Of a stretch of 35,824 nucleotides of DNA, positions 1 through 9,807 are shown piece after piece. This DNA comes from Bacteroidales bacterium (GTDB taxonomy: Bacteria; Bacteroidota; Bacteroidia; Bacteroidales; UBA4417), in contig JAURYB010000060.1 of assembly GCA_030654075.1 (NCBI GenBank), forward strand, positions 1 through 35,824. The letters are read 5' to 3'. The position numbers and the translations under genes were made by a program. Within the stretch, counting starts at the first letter, position 1. Every line of letters starts with the position of its first letter. The notes under the pieces were generated by a model, which had not been told where the DNA came from, did not search any database, and saw only the letters and a list, made by a program, of their open reading frames with translations.

Positions 1-2
1 AA

Positions 3-1026
3 TTGGGGTTGGACAAACAGAAGATAGCATGTAGATTTGGAAGGATTGTTATTAATGATTCAACGGTGTTTCAATTGCCTGAAAAATATTCCGGCAAATA
101 TCGGGGTAGTGGAGGCGGGGCATCCACTTCAGCCATAAAGAATCAATATTGTTATGACCTTCTTGCACAGGAAATCATAGCTATCACGGTGCAGAAAGGA
201 ACTGTACCGGATTGCAAATATCCCTTGCAAGACCTACGAAAGAATGACTTGCGAATGGAAGATTTGGGTTATTTCAAGGTAGGTAGATTCCGTCAAATGC
301 AAGAAGTAGAAGCATATTATTTAAGCCGTTTAAAATCTGGAGTAAATATTTATGTGCAAGAAGCCGGAAATTCCAAACAGCTGGACATACTAAAAGTGAT
401 TGGCAAAATGAAGGTTGGGGAAATACTAAGCATACCGTTTTTTAGGCGAAATGGGTAAATTTCCCACAAGGTTAGTCCTGGAGAAAGTACCAAAACAGAT
501 AGCCAATGAAAAACGGAGGAAGCTGAAAACGGGCAAACAAAATAAGCGCAAATCCATTAGTAAGGAACGCTTAGTCTTCTGTGATGTAAATGCATTTGCA
601 ACCAATTGCACGCAAGAACAACTCCCCGATCATCTGTTACGCCAGTGTTATAGCCTAAGATGGCAAATTGAAATCATGTTCAAGGCCTGGAAATCGTTTT
701 TCAAAACCGACAAGGTAAAGAAAATGAAAATTGAACGATTTGAATGTTTTCATTATGGTTGTCTGATGTGGATTATAGCAAGTACTCATTTGTTGCGGTT
801 TTTCAAACAATGGTGCCTGAAGGAGTATAAAACAGAATTAAGCGAATTGAAATTCTATAAATTAGTAGCTTCAATGAGACAAGAAATGAAAGATGTAATA
901 AAATCAAACCAGCAACACCTATACCGCTTACTGGAACGAATTGCTCAACTATTAGAAAGAACATGTGTCAAAGAACAAAAGAAAAACAGGCTTACACCAT
1001 TACAAATAATAACTAATCTGGCTTAG
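3..1026 (+). pseudogene. IS4-type DDE transposase, 5' truncated by window and frameshifted
   Basis: Two overlapping reading frames (3-458 and 451-1026) together make the catalytic core of an IS4-family transposase. The first holds the likely first Asp (motif DSTVFQLP) and second Asp (DLGYFK). The second holds the Y-(2)-R-(3)-E-(6)-K signature, YSLRWQIEIMFKAWK, with the catalytic Glu. The frames join at a run of six T (438-443). With five T the reading would run on as PFLGEMGKFPTRL, so a single-base insertion in the homopolymer is the simplest explanation. The 5' end lies outside the window; the TTG at 3 is internal. The right end of the element should lie between 1027 and 1078, but no terminal repeat can be recognised without the left end. 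The gene stops 52 nt short of the stop codon of the next, converging gene. Either a decayed IS copy, a sequencing homopolymer error, or slippage-dependent expression. Confidence 0.85.
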
Positions 1027-1078
1027 CCTGACGGTTATGGGGTTACAGGGACGGGTCTATTTCTATCTCAGGAAACAA

Positions 1079-2236
1079 CTACAACGACTCAACCGGTTTA
1101 TCTCCACCTTCCCCCAGGTTTAGTCGTAATTTCCGGTAATGAATTTTCATGGCTATTGCAGCCAGAAGCGAAACACTTCCAATCATAATCAATATAAGAA
1201 GGTAGTTGCCCAGATAGTTGAAAAAATAAGTGAATACTATATAAACAACGCTGATTATAAAAAGAATAGCAGTTGTTTGCAGGTGTGTGAAACCCAGATC
1301 CAGAAGTACATGGTGAATATGGCGATGGTCGGCTTTGAATGGGCTTCCTCCACGGTATATCCGGATGGAGAATACCCTCAGGGTATCAAATAATGGCACT
1401 ATAAGAACTGCAATAGAGAAAGCAGGACCCGCAATAAAATAGGGCTTAATCGAAGGCATGCTATTCATTTCGTTGAACCGGAAAACCAAAACCGTCATAG
1501 CAAAACCCAGGAGCAGAGAACCCGTATCGCCCATAAATATTTTATTCACCTTTCCAAACGAGTTATATATAAAAAAGGGTATCAGGGCGCCTGAAATAGT
1601 AAACGCAAATATAGCGTACTCCCATTCGTGGATTACCAGAAAATAACTGCCAAAAACAGAACTTCCCAATAAAGCTATGGATGATGCCAGTCCATCAACA
1701 CCATCAATAAGATTAAGCGCATTTATTATAACTATTCCAACAAATAAAGAAATTATAAGACTTTCGATATAATTCAATTCATTGATGCCAAATATGCCTT
1801 GTAAATTGTTAATTTTTACATCACCTATTACGATAAGAATAATCAATGCAATTATTTCTGCAACCAGTTTTTTCCAGGCCCCGATATTTATTATGTCATC
1901 TTTCATTCCAACAAAGAAAATCAGAGTTAATCCGGCTAAGATTGGTGGTAGTGAAGTTAAACTGCTTGATATCTGTCCGCCATTCAATCCACAGGTATTT
2001 ATTAAAATCAGACTTACCATGATGATACTGAAATAGATACCCAATCCACCCATGGTTGGAATCGAAGTTTCATGGCTTGTTCTTTGATTGGGGACATCAA
2101 AAAAATTATTTTGCCTGGCGATACGTATAATTATTGGAATGACATACAAATTCAAAATAATGGCAAGTATAAATGCAGTAGCAATACGATATTCAGGTTG
2201 AAATAAATGAAAATAAAAACTCTCTATTGAGCCCAT
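1079..2236 (-). CDS. WecA/MraY-like undecaprenyl-phosphate sugar-1-phosphate transferase (glycosyltransferase family 4)
   Basis: Polytopic membrane enzyme expected to move a sugar-1-phosphate (probably HexNAc) from a UDP-sugar onto undecaprenyl phosphate, the first step of O-antigen or other surface polysaccharide assembly. Family motifs are visible in order: PTMGGLGIY near residue 60, the cytoplasmic Asp pair in FFVGMKDD, NALNLIDGVDGLASS, NKIFMGDTGSLLLGF, and the C-terminal HRHIHH motif in FKADHRHIHHVLLDLG, typical of WecA/TagO rather than MraY. About ten hydrophobic segments; 385 residues from the ATG at 2236, with an in-frame TTG three codons upstream as an alternative start. No polysaccharide gene cluster surrounds it, so the sugar substrate cannot be inferred. 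It converges on the broken transposase. Confidence 0.85.
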   Translation of the reverse strand: MGSIESFYFHLFQPEYRIATAFILAIILNLYVIPIIIRIARQNNFFDVPNQRTSHETSIPTMGGLGIYFSIIMVSLILINTCGLNGGQISSSLTSLPPILAGLTLIFFVGMKDDIINIGAWKKLVAEIIALIILIVIGDVKINNLQGIFGINELNYIESLIISLFVGIVIINALNLIDGVDGLASSIALLGSSVFGSYFLVIHEWEYAIFAFTISGALIPFFIYNSFGKVNKIFMGDTGSLLLGFAMTVLVFRFNEMNSMPSIKPYFIAGPAFSIAVLIVPLFDTLRVFSIRIYRGGSPFKADHRHIHHVLLDLGFTHLQTTAILFIISVVYIVFTYFFNYLGNYLLILIMIGSVSLLAAIAMKIHYRKLRLNLGEGGDKPVESL

Positions 2237-2368
2237 AAAGTGCAATATTATTGATTAAATGGACAGCAAATTCTGTAACCTTGTTTCATCTGATATTAAT
2301 TTATTAATTCATTGCTTATTTTCAGCGGTATTAATGCTTGCTTCGCAGGTGATTTTTAAAGGTCAGAT

Positions 2369-2385
2369 GCCTGCCCGATGCAGGC
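2369..2385. repeat. Small GC-rich hairpin
   Basis: GCCTGC-CCGAT-GCAGGC forms a perfect 6-bp stem with a 5-nt loop in A/T-rich surroundings. No U-tract follows on either strand, so it is more like a dispersed palindromic element than a terminator. Confidence 0.5.
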
Positions 2386-2586
2386 GGGGAATACACCATG
2401 ATGAACCTAATTATCATCTTTTGTTGGTGTTTTCCAGTCATGGCTATTTCATGCTGTGTAATTGTGGTTTGAAAAGGTATTTCTGGTTCTGTTTTAATGT
2501 ATCTTATAATACGCAAAATTAATTCTTTTATTGTGTCTGAATACTGATTATTTAGCTAAAAAGAGTTGTTTCGGGTGGGATGAGAA

Positions 2587-2711
2587 GTCATTCGGTTGTT
2601 GAGGGTTGAGCTTTTAAGTGTTTTAGAGGGATTATTAGTCATTCAATGGTCATTCAGCTGTTGAAGTTTGAGCTTGGTAAGTGCCTTGGAAGAATTGATT
2701 GTCATTTAATG
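2587..2711. repeat. Imperfect 62/63-bp tandem duplication
   Basis: The segments 2587-2648 and 2649-2711 align along their length with scattered substitutions. Both start GTCATTC, carry TTGAG or TTTGAGCTT in the middle and end near GTCATT(C/T)AATG. Neither copy encodes a sensible peptide. Confidence 0.6.
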
Positions 2712-2793
2712 GTACCTTGATAATAGTCTGGCCTTGGTATTTGGAATTTGGTACTTGGTACTTAAAACATTGCACTTTGACTGGCTTCGGGGG

Positions 2794-2823
2794 GGCGGCT
2801 ACGCTCACCCACCTTCAGCCGCC
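2794..2823. repeat. GC-rich inverted repeat (REP-like)
   Basis: GGCGGCT (2794-2800) and AGCCGCC (2817-2823) are perfect inverted arms around a 16-nt loop. The block is GC-rich in an A/T-rich spacer and contains a TACGCTCA word related to the CGCTCAGGG words of the element near 31700. Confidence 0.5.
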
Positions 2824-2883
2824 ACCGCTCAGTTCCTGCGAACACATGAACCCTTGAACCTGTCACTGCGAGGAACGAAGCAG

Positions 2884-2985
2884 GAACCTTTGAACTTTGA
2901 ACTTTGAACATTTGAACTTTTAAACTTTTGAACTTTGAACCTTGAACCGTTGAACCTTTGAACGCTTAAACCTTTGAACTTTTGT
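2884..2985. repeat. Degenerate minisatellite of TTTGAAC units
   Basis: About ten head-to-tail variants of a 7-11 bp unit (TTTGAACTT, TTTGAACAT, TTGAACCTT, TTGAACCGT). The same word occurs in the opposite orientation at 24649-24731, so this is a dispersed family. Confidence 0.7.
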
Positions 2986-3042
2986 TTTAAAACTTATCTA
3001 AATCGTTGTTCAACATATGTTAAAAAATTGTTCCGTTTTTCA

Positions 3043-3050
3043 TACCTTTG
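3043..3050 (+). promoter_or_regulatory. Putative -7 box of lepA
   Basis: TACCTTTG matches the Bacteroidota -7 consensus TAnnTTTG. It ends 5 nt before the chosen lepA ATG, so transcription would start at or within a base or two of the start codon. A clean -33 TTTG was not identified. Confidence 0.55.
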
Positions 3051-3055
3051 CAGCA

Positions 3056-4843
3056 ATGGAAAACATCAGGAACTTTTGTATAATTGCGCATATCGACCAC
3101 GGCAAAAGCACGTTGGCCGACCGGCTGCTCGAAACCACCGGAACCCTTACCGAACGTCAGCTTCAGAACCAGGTGCTCGATGATATGGATATTGAACGCG
3201 AACGCGGTATCACCATAAAGAGCCATGCCATCCGTATGGATTATTTATACAACGGCATTCAATACGAGTTAAACCTTATTGATACACCGGGTCATGTCGA
3301 TTTTTCGTACGAAGTTTCACGTGCAATAGCGGCATGTGAAGGCGCACTGTTGATCGTTGACGCTACACAAGGCATACAGGCTCAAACCATTTCCAACCTG
3401 TACCTCGCACTGGAACATGACCTGGAAATCATCCCGGTTATGAATAAAATGGACATGGATTCGGCTATGCCCGAAGAAGTGGAAGACCAGATTATTGAAC
3501 TTATCGGGTGTAAACCAACAGATATTATCCGTGCCAGTGCCCGCACCGGAATGGGAATCCAGGAAATACTGGATGCTATCATAAGTCGTGTTCCGGCACC
3601 GAAAGGCGATCCGGAAGCTCCATTGCAGGCTTTGATCTTTGACTCTTTCTTTAATCCGTTTAGAGGCATAGTTGCTTATTTCCGGATTTTTAATGGGAAA
3701 ATACGTAAAGGTGACCAGGTTAAATTTGTTAATACCGGCAAAGAATATAAAGCAGAAGAAATCGGCTTGCTTAAATTAGATCAAAAACCAATGGATATGC
3801 TTACTACAGGCGACGTTGGTTACATTATTTCCGGTATTAAAACCGCCAAAGAAATAAAGGTTGGTGATACGATCACTCATGTGGATCGCCCTTGTGTCAC
3901 CGCCGTTGAAGGATTCGCCAATGTAAAACCTATGGTTTTTGCAGGCTTATATCCAATTGATCCCGATGATTATGAGGAGTTGAGAATTGCCATTGAAAAA
4001 CTACAATTGAATGATGCTTCACTTAGTTTTGAACCCGAATCATCCTTAGCTCTTGGCTTTGGTTTCCGTTGCGGATTTCTTGGACTTTTGCATATGGAAA
4101 TAGTCCAGGAACGCCTCGACCGTGAATTCAATATGGATGTGATCTCGACCGTTCCTAACGTAATGTATAAGGTAATTACAACGAAAGGTGAAGAAATCGA
4201 AGTTCATAATCCTTCGGGTATGCCTGATACAACCTGGGTTGATGATATTTACGAACCCTTTATCTCGGCACAGGTAATTTCCAAATCGGATTACCAGGGA
4301 TCGATTATGAAACTCTGCCTTGAAAAACGTGGAACCCTGAAAAATCAGATTTACCTCACGCAGAACCGTGTAGAACTCAGTTTCGACCTGCCTTTGGGCG
4401 AAATCGTAATCGACTTTTACGATAAACTGAAAAGTATTTCAAAAGGCTATGCTTCTTTCGATTATCATATCTCCGATTACCGCAAAGCTGACCTGATAAA
4501 ACTTGATATTCTTCTTAACGGCGATCCGGTCGATGCCCTCAGTACACTTATTCACCGCGACAATGCGTATAGCTTTGGAAAACGTATCTGCGAAAAGCTT
4601 AAAGAACTTATCCCGAGGCAGCAATACGACGTAGCCATACAAGCCGCCATCGGTGCAAAAATTATATCGCGCGAAACAATCAAAGCACTTCGTAAGGACG
4701 TTACCGCCAAATGCTATGGTGGCGATATTTCACGTAAACGTAAATTGCTTGAAAAACAGAAAAAAGGTAAGAAAAAAATGCGACAGATCGGGAATATAGA
4801 AGTGCCGCAAAGTGCGTTCCTCGCTGTATTGAAACTTGATTAA
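3056..4843 (+). CDS. lepA: Elongation factor 4 (LepA), ribosomal back-translocating GTPase
   Basis: Translation GTPase that binds stalled or pre-translocation ribosomes. G1 motif AHIDHGKST sits at residues 11-19, then a [11 protein letters not shown] switch I region, DTPGH, and NKMD as G4. The typical LepA C-terminus with [17 protein letters not shown] follows. From the ATG at 3056 the protein has 595 residues and begins [16 protein letters not shown], as LepA proteins do. A longer frame from 3017 would add 13 unrelated residues and would start upstream of the promoter box, so it was not used. Monocistronic: own promoter and a strong terminator directly after it. Confidence 0.97.
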   Translation: MENIRNFCIIAHIDHGKSTLADRLLETTGTLTERQLQNQVLDDMDIERERGITIKSHAIRMDYLYNGIQYELNLIDTPGHVDFSYEVSRAIAACEGALLIVDATQGIQAQTISNLYLALEHDLEIIPVMNKMDMDSAMPEEVEDQIIELIGCKPTDIIRASARTGMGIQEILDAIISRVPAPKGDPEAPLQALIFDSFFNPFRGIVAYFRIFNGKIRKGDQVKFVNTGKEYKAEEIGLLKLDQKPMDMLTTGDVGYIISGIKTAKEIKVGDTITHVDRPCVTAVEGFANVKPMVFAGLYPIDPDDYEELRIAIEKLQLNDASLSFEPESSLALGFGFRCGFLGLLHMEIVQERLDREFNMDVISTVPNVMYKVITTKGEEIEVHNPSGMPDTTWVDDIYEPFISAQVISKSDYQGSIMKLCLEKRGTLKNQIYLTQNRVELSFDLPLGEIVIDFYDKLKSISKGYASFDYHISDYRKADLIKLDILLNGDPVDALSTLIHRDNAYSFGKRICEKLKELIPRQQYDVAIQAAIGAKIISRETIKALRKDVTAKCYGGDISRKRKLLEKQKKGKKKMRQIGNIEVPQSAFLAVLKLD

Positions 4844-4864
4844 ATTCAGTTAATCAAAAATTTA

Positions 4865-4906
4865 AAAGCCTCTTAACTTTCGAAAAGTTAAGAGGCTTTA
4901 TTTTTT
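4865..4906 (+). terminator. Rho-independent terminator of lepA
   Basis: AAGCCTCTTAACTTT pairs perfectly with AAAGTTAAGAGGCTT around a tiny loop (stem about 15 bp), followed by T4901-4906. It starts 22 nt after the lepA stop codon. Confidence 0.9.
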
Positions 4907-5214
4907 CACTGTTGTCCGAAAAAAAAATGACAATAAGATCTAACTGCTTGATTAATAACACCCATACTGGACTTGGGATCAGGTGATGCTGGCTTTATCT
5001 TCTACCAATATGCTATTTGCTTGCGCCAATAATCTCTGGGACTGTCCCGGTAGGGACAACATGTCGGTAAAAAAATAAGTTATAAAAAAAGATTAAGTCC
5101 CGTCAGGGACGATATATTTTTAAATCGGACAACCATAATTTTTTTATTAAAATTTAAAGATATCCCGGAATCAACTTCCGGATTGCTCTTTATAAAATCA
5201 TAAGGATCGAATCC
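4907..5214. other. Spacer between lepA and metX with two GTCCC palindromes
   Basis: No gene seen. Two short palindromes, GTCCC-GGTA-GGGAC (5044-5057) and GTCCC-GTCA-GGGAC (5098-5111), lie about 54 bp apart, with A/T-rich DNA between. A 6-bp hairpin CCGGAA/TTCCGG (5165-5181) just downstream of the metX stop could be a weak terminator on the minus strand. Confidence 0.5.
5044..5111. repeat. Pair of GTCCC...GGGAC palindromic repeats
   Basis: Both units are 5-bp perfect stems with 4-nt loops. The first is followed by ACAACATGTCGG, the second by GATATAT. They look like members of a dispersed intergenic palindrome family; only these two copies were noticed in this window. Confidence 0.5.
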
Positions 5215-6246
5215 TCAGTCATCGCCATATTGTTCTAAAAAACCCCTGACACAGTTTGTAATCGGCTCTACCTCAATCAGAAACCCATCGTGTCCGTATG
5301 AAGTAGGAATTTCAGCATAATGTGCGCCGGGAATCCCGTTAGCGATAAATTGTTGTTCTTCACGCGGAAAAAGTCTATCTGAATCCATTGCAATAACAAT
5401 AGTTTTCGCAGTTACTGAATGCAATGCATTCTCGATTGATCCTCGTCCACGTCCTACATTATGACTATCGAACAACCTGGTCATGGTCATGTAACTATAT
5501 GAATTAAAGCGTTTAATGAACTTATTCCCCTGGTGTTGCAGATAGGAAGACGCTTTAAAATCACTGATTTTATTAAGATCAGTCTCTTTTTGAATAAAAT
5601 TCAGAGCTTCGGAAGTTCGGTAGCTGATCAGGGCAATGGCCCGTGCTGTTTTCAGTCCCAGTTGGCCGCCATCCGGCTTGTCCTCTGTATATGTAGAATC
5701 CGCCGTTATGGCCATGCGCTGAGCTTCGTTAAGTGCAATATTCCATGGAGATGCAAAGGCGTTGCCTGCAATAACGGCAAGGTTCCTGATTTTGTCGGGA
5801 TACATGATGGCCCATTCTAAACATTGGAAAGCACCAATTGATCCGCCGATTGTTAAAAATACAGATTTTATTCCCAGGTGTTTTCGCAGCAATTCATGGG
5901 CATTTACCAGGTCGCGGACGGTTATCATGGGAAAATCCCGTAACCAGGGTTTTCCGGTTCCGGGATTCTCGTCCAGAGGTCCGCTGGTTCCATAACAGGA
6001 GCCAATGATGTTTGCACATATCACAAAATACTTGTCAGTATCCATAAGCAGTCCAGGTCCTATCATTCCTGGCCACCAATCCTGTGCGTCAGAATTGGCA
6101 GTGAAAGCATGACAAACCCATATGACATTATCACAATTTTCGTTGAGCTCACCCCAGCTATTATACTCAATCCGTAACGACGGAAGTTTTCCGCCGGTTT
6201 CCAGGTTGAATGGCTGCGGATGATGGTAATAGTGTGAATGCGGCAT
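5215..6246 (-). CDS. metX: Homoserine O-acetyltransferase (MetX family)
   Basis: Alpha/beta-hydrolase-fold enzyme that acylates homoserine with acyl-CoA (normally acetyl-CoA) to start methionine synthesis; its product is the substrate of MetY encoded nearby. 343 residues. Visible: oxyanion region VCHAFTANSDA, the substrate-site stretch CYGTSGPLDENPGTGKPW, nucleophile elbow GGSIGAFQ with Ser136, Asp290 in DSDRLFP and His319 in YGHDGFLIE. The elbow has Ala at the second position after Ile where most MetX proteins have Gly. Acetyl- versus succinyl-CoA preference cannot be decided by eye. It is the last gene of the minus-strand sulfur group but has its own TATCTTTG box. Confidence 0.93.
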   Translation of the reverse strand: MPHSHYYHHPQPFNLETGGKLPSLRIEYNSWGELNENCDNVIWVCHAFTANSDAQDWWPGMIGPGLLMDTDKYFVICANIIGSCYGTSGPLDENPGTGKPWLRDFPMITVRDLVNAHELLRKHLGIKSVFLTIGGSIGAFQCLEWAIMYPDKIRNLAVIAGNAFASPWNIALNEAQRMAITADSTYTEDKPDGGQLGLKTARAIALISYRTSEALNFIQKETDLNKISDFKASSYLQHQGNKFIKRFNSYSYMTMTRLFDSHNVGRGRGSIENALHSVTAKTIVIAMDSDRLFPREEQQFIANGIPGAHYAEIPTSYGHDGFLIEVEPITNCVRGFLEQYGDD

Positions 6247-6301
6247 AGTTAAACGTGAATTTTGTTTATTCTAACAAGAGGGGCTTTACCTAAAAAGAGC
6301 G

Positions 6302-6309
6302 CAAAGATA
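6302..6309 (-). promoter_or_regulatory. Putative -7 box of metX
   Basis: On the minus strand TATCTTTG fits TAnnTTTG. It predicts a leader of about 50 nt before the ATG at 6246. No leader peptide, terminator or riboswitch fold was seen in that leader. Confidence 0.5.
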
Positions 6310-6380
6310 GTTCTTGTTAAAATATAGTTAACAGAAACTGGTGTAAGTATATCCAACGCAAATTTCAAAAAACAAATTCC

Positions 6381-6508
6381 TGCCACAGATTTCGCAGATT
6401 TCACAGATTAAAAACAAATCCTGTTTTTTCTGTTTTTCAATAAAAACTATCAACATTAACTACAAATCAGTAATTACAAATCTGTGCTAATCTGTGTAAT
6501 CTGTGGCA
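6381..6508. repeat. Large imperfect inverted repeat of CACAGATT words
   Basis: The left arm (6381-6411) has TGCCACAGAT, CGCAGATT and CACAGATTA. The right arm (6478-6508) has the complement: AATCTGTGC, TAATCTGTG and TAATCTGTGGCA. Arms of about 30 bp enclose about 66 nt. This fills most of the 309-bp metX-cysK spacer, which contains no gene. It is downstream of cysK and might act as a transcript end, but no U-tract terminator geometry was found. Confidence 0.65.
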
Positions 6509-6555
6509 AAAAAATACTTTAGTGGATCATATTTACCTCAATTAAAAGGAATCAT

Positions 6556-7470
6556 TTACACAAAAAGCCCGTCAACCGAAAGATATCGTTCTCCTGTATC
6601 GTAATTGAATGTAAGGATCTTAGCTCCGGCAGGAATTTCGTCTATTTTCTTTGCCACAGCAGCTAATGAAGCACCGGTTGAAATACCAACAAAAATCCCT
6701 TCCTGGGAAGCTATTTTCCGGGCATATTCAAAAGCTTCGTCCTTACTCACGGTGATGACACCATCAATAAATTCACCTTTGTAATTTTTTGGCACAAAGC
6801 CAGCGCCAATGCCTTGTATAGGATGTGGTCCTGGTGCACCTCCGCTCAATACAGGCGAAAGTTCAGGCTCAACAGCAAATACCTGTAGTTTTGGAAATTT
6901 TGCTTTTAACACTTCGGCAACTCCTGAAATATGTCCGCCAGTGCCAACACCGGTAATAATATAATCAAGACCATCAGGAAAATCAGCTGCGATTTCCAGC
7001 GCAGTGGCTTTCTTGTGTGCTTCGATATTGGCCTGGTTGTTGAATTGCTGTGGAATCCAGGAATTAGGTGTTGCTTCGGCCAGTTCAGTAGCTTTTTCGA
7101 TAGCGCCTTTCATGCCTTTTTCCCTTGGAGTAAGCACAAAATCAGCTCCGTACACCGACATCAGTTTGCGTCTTTCAATACTCATGGATTCTGGCATTAC
7201 CAGGATAATTTTATACCCTTTCACGGCAGCTACCAATGCCAGTCCAACTCCTGTGTTACCCGAAGTAGGTTCGATAATAACACTATCTGCCGTTAAAATT
7301 CCTCTTTTTTCAGCGTCTTCAATCATTGCCAGTGCAATTCTATCTTTGATGCTGCCACCCGGATTGGTTTTTTCCAGTTTTATCCACACTTCATGTGATT
7401 TCCCAAAAAGTTTGTTGATCTTCACATGCGGGGTGTTCCCGATTGTATCTAAAATTGTATTTGCTTTCAT
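6556..7470 (-). CDS. cysK: Cysteine synthase A (O-acetylserine sulfhydrylase), PLP-dependent
   Basis: Joins O-acetylserine and sulfide to give cysteine. 304 residues, normal for CysK. The PLP lysine is K42 in [11 protein letters not shown], the substrate-binding loop is TSGNTG at residues 69-74, and the phosphate-binding loop GVGTGGH follows near residue 175. The O-acetylserine supplier (CysE type) is encoded at 12156-12995 on the other strand. The gene lies 74 nt downstream of the DUF4395 gene on the same strand with no visible terminator between, so cotranscription is plausible. Confidence 0.95.
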   Translation of the reverse strand: MKANTILDTIGNTPHVKINKLFGKSHEVWIKLEKTNPGGSIKDRIALAMIEDAEKRGILTADSVIIEPTSGNTGVGLALVAAVKGYKIILVMPESMSIERRKLMSVYGADFVLTPREKGMKGAIEKATELAEATPNSWIPQQFNNQANIEAHKKATALEIAADFPDGLDYIITGVGTGGHISGVAEVLKAKFPKLQVFAVEPELSPVLSGGAPGPHPIQGIGAGFVPKNYKGEFIDGVITVSKDEAFEYARKIASQEGIFVGISTGASLAAVAKKIDEIPAGAKILTFNYDTGERYLSVDGLFV

Positions 7471-7544
7471 TGCTAACGGTTTGTATTAAATGATTAAATC
7501 TAAAATTCAGGAAATCAGGAGAATTATCGGTAAAAGACTCATCC

Positions 7545-7982
7545 TTACCTTTTTAAAAAGAATTTGTTGTAAAGAGTGTAAATTTTACATCCCACACAAT
7601 AAGCCAGAACTGCTTCCAATGTTGCAAACAGAACCAGAATTCCACCAAGTGAATAAATTACTATTGGCAATTGCAGGAAAGCTGCAACCGCTATAACAGA
7701 GGAAAGTATAAATCCAACTTTTGATGCAAACTTTTTCCCACCCGCATCAATCAGTTTTTCTTTTATATCAATAAAAGAAACAGTTTTTATTCCGAAATAC
7801 CTGAATAAACTCCATTCCTTTTTATCAAAGCCTCGCACATAGAAGTCGAAAGCGAGAAAAAGAAAAACTACAGGAGACTGAAAATATACACCAGCAGTAG
7901 CCGTAATAGCAACAAGACCGGCAACTACTCTTACTGTAGGTTCGTTTATTAGTGTTCCCTCAATCGGGCAGATATGGGCCAT
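7545..7982 (-). CDS. DUF4395 family membrane protein
   Basis: 145-residue membrane protein with about four hydrophobic segments. It matches the DUF4395 pattern: an N-terminal CPIEGTLINEPTVRVVAG block (Cys5), the FYVRGF motif after the second hydrophobic segment, and a C-terminal AYCVGCKIY motif with two further Cys. Function unknown. The three cysteines and its place between metY and cysK suggest a role with sulfur or thiol compounds at the membrane, but that is inference from context only. Start at the ATG of MAHICPIEG. Confidence 0.75.
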   Translation of the reverse strand: MAHICPIEGTLINEPTVRVVAGLVAITATAGVYFQSPVVFLFLAFDFYVRGFDKKEWSLFRYFGIKTVSFIDIKEKLIDAGGKKFASKVGFILSSVIAVAAFLQLPIVIYSLGGILVLFATLEAVLAYCVGCKIYTLYNKFFLKR

Positions 7983-8036
7983 GTCTTTAAACTAGAATTA
8001 ATGTTTAATTAGAGTATTTATTTGGTTTACCACAAG

Positions 8037-8092
8037 AATTACAATTAACGAATTACGATTAACGAATTACGATTAACAAATTACGATTAACG
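8037..8092. repeat. Four tandem 14-bp repeats
   Basis: Unit AATTACGATTAACG at 8037, 8051, 8065 and 8079; the first copy has one change and the third ends in A. It lies in the 212-bp metY-DUF4395 spacer, which otherwise shows nothing. Confidence 0.85.
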
Positions 8093-8194
8093 ATTTGCTT
8101 TCAGCAAGTTTCAATTGTCACTCGTACATCGAAGATCGTAAATCGTAAATAAAAAAACCCTGATATTATGGACAGCCTCCAAATAGTGAATTTA

Positions 8195-9511
<1,317 letters not shown>

Positions 9512-9549
9512 TTAAAGTTTATAGTATTTGTTTTTTGGATTTACATTAT

Positions 9550-9586
9550 AAAAAGAGCCCTTTCACTTTCTGCGGAAGGGCTCTTT
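9550..9586 (-). terminator. Attenuator hairpin 2 in the metY leader
   Basis: Minus strand: AAAGAGCCCTT (9586-9576) pairs perfectly with AAGGGCTCTTT (9562-9552) around 13 nt and runs into a short U-tract. It lies about 50 nt before the metY ATG and 40 nt after the stop codon of leader ORF 2. An 11-bp intrinsic terminator between promoter and gene is the hallmark of attenuation. Confidence 0.8.
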
Positions 9587-9626
9587 ACATTTTATCGACT
9601 GCTTTTCAGTTTCAACAAACTATAAT

Positions 9627-9710
9627 TTAACCATTCCGCATTTGCAAAAGCATACAACAACGCATACACATGTGAAAAACGGGATTGGTTATTGTAGCTT
9701 TAAATTGCAT
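9627..9710 (-). CDS. Leader peptide 2 (27 aa), Cys/Met-rich, metY attenuator
   Basis: Mini-ORF on the minus strand from ATG at 9710 to TAA ending at 9627. It starts MQFKATI; residues 14-20 read MCMRCCM, then LLQM and a short polar tail. Six of seven consecutive codons are Cys or Met, which would be very unlikely by chance. Its start M-x-(I/F)-K-A matches leader peptide 1. No Shine-Dalgarno, as usual here. A shorter form could start at the Met at 9671. Expected role: a ribosome slowed at the TGT/ATG cluster changes folding of the downstream RNA and prevents hairpin 2. Not a recognised family. Confidence 0.7.
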   Translation of the reverse strand: MQFKATITNPVFHMCMRCCMLLQMRNG

Positions 9711-9731
9711 TTTATTCGGTTTAAATGGGTC

Positions 9732-9762
9732 AAAAAAAAAGCTTCCCTGGTTTAGGAAAGCC
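9732..9762 (-). terminator. Attenuator hairpin 1 in the metY leader
   Basis: Minus strand: GCTTTCCT (9761-9754) pairs with AGGGAAGC (9748-9741), 8 bp with one G-U, 5-nt loop, directly followed by nine U (9740-9732). It sits 46 nt after the stop of leader ORF 1 and upstream of leader ORF 2, so it would end transcription before the second module. Confidence 0.8.
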
Positions 9763-9807
9763 TGTTTCGTTAGTAACGATATCTTAGTTAAGAAAGCTCT
9801 CCGTAAA

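Larger units (their letters stand above)
2237..3042. other. Long non-coding spacer built from several repeat types
   Basis: No convincing gene: short ORFs here lack recognisable domains and run through repeats. It holds a 6-bp-stem hairpin (2369-2385), a 62/63-bp imperfect tandem duplication (2587-2711), a GC-rich inverted repeat (2794-2823), a GCGAGGAACGAAGC element (about 2867-2881) of a kind common between genes in this phylum, and an A/T-rich minisatellite (2884-2985). The lepA promoter lies at its right end. Confidence 0.7.

Noticed and set aside
438..444. Canonical -1 ribosomal slippery heptamer (T TTT TTA) in the transposase
   Set aside because: The zero-frame phase is one base off and the needed shift is +1 (equivalent to skipping a T), so the -1 tandem-slippage model does not fit.
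2259..2522. Possible 87-aa gene upstream of lepA
   Set aside because: No domain, mixed composition, covers a hairpin repeat; both strands are equally open here.
2850..2985. tRNA or small RNA near TTGAACC words
   Set aside because: The words are repeat units; no cloverleaf arms or T-loop in the right spacing.
8037..8092. CRISPR-like array
   Set aside because: The 14-bp units are contiguous with no spacers.
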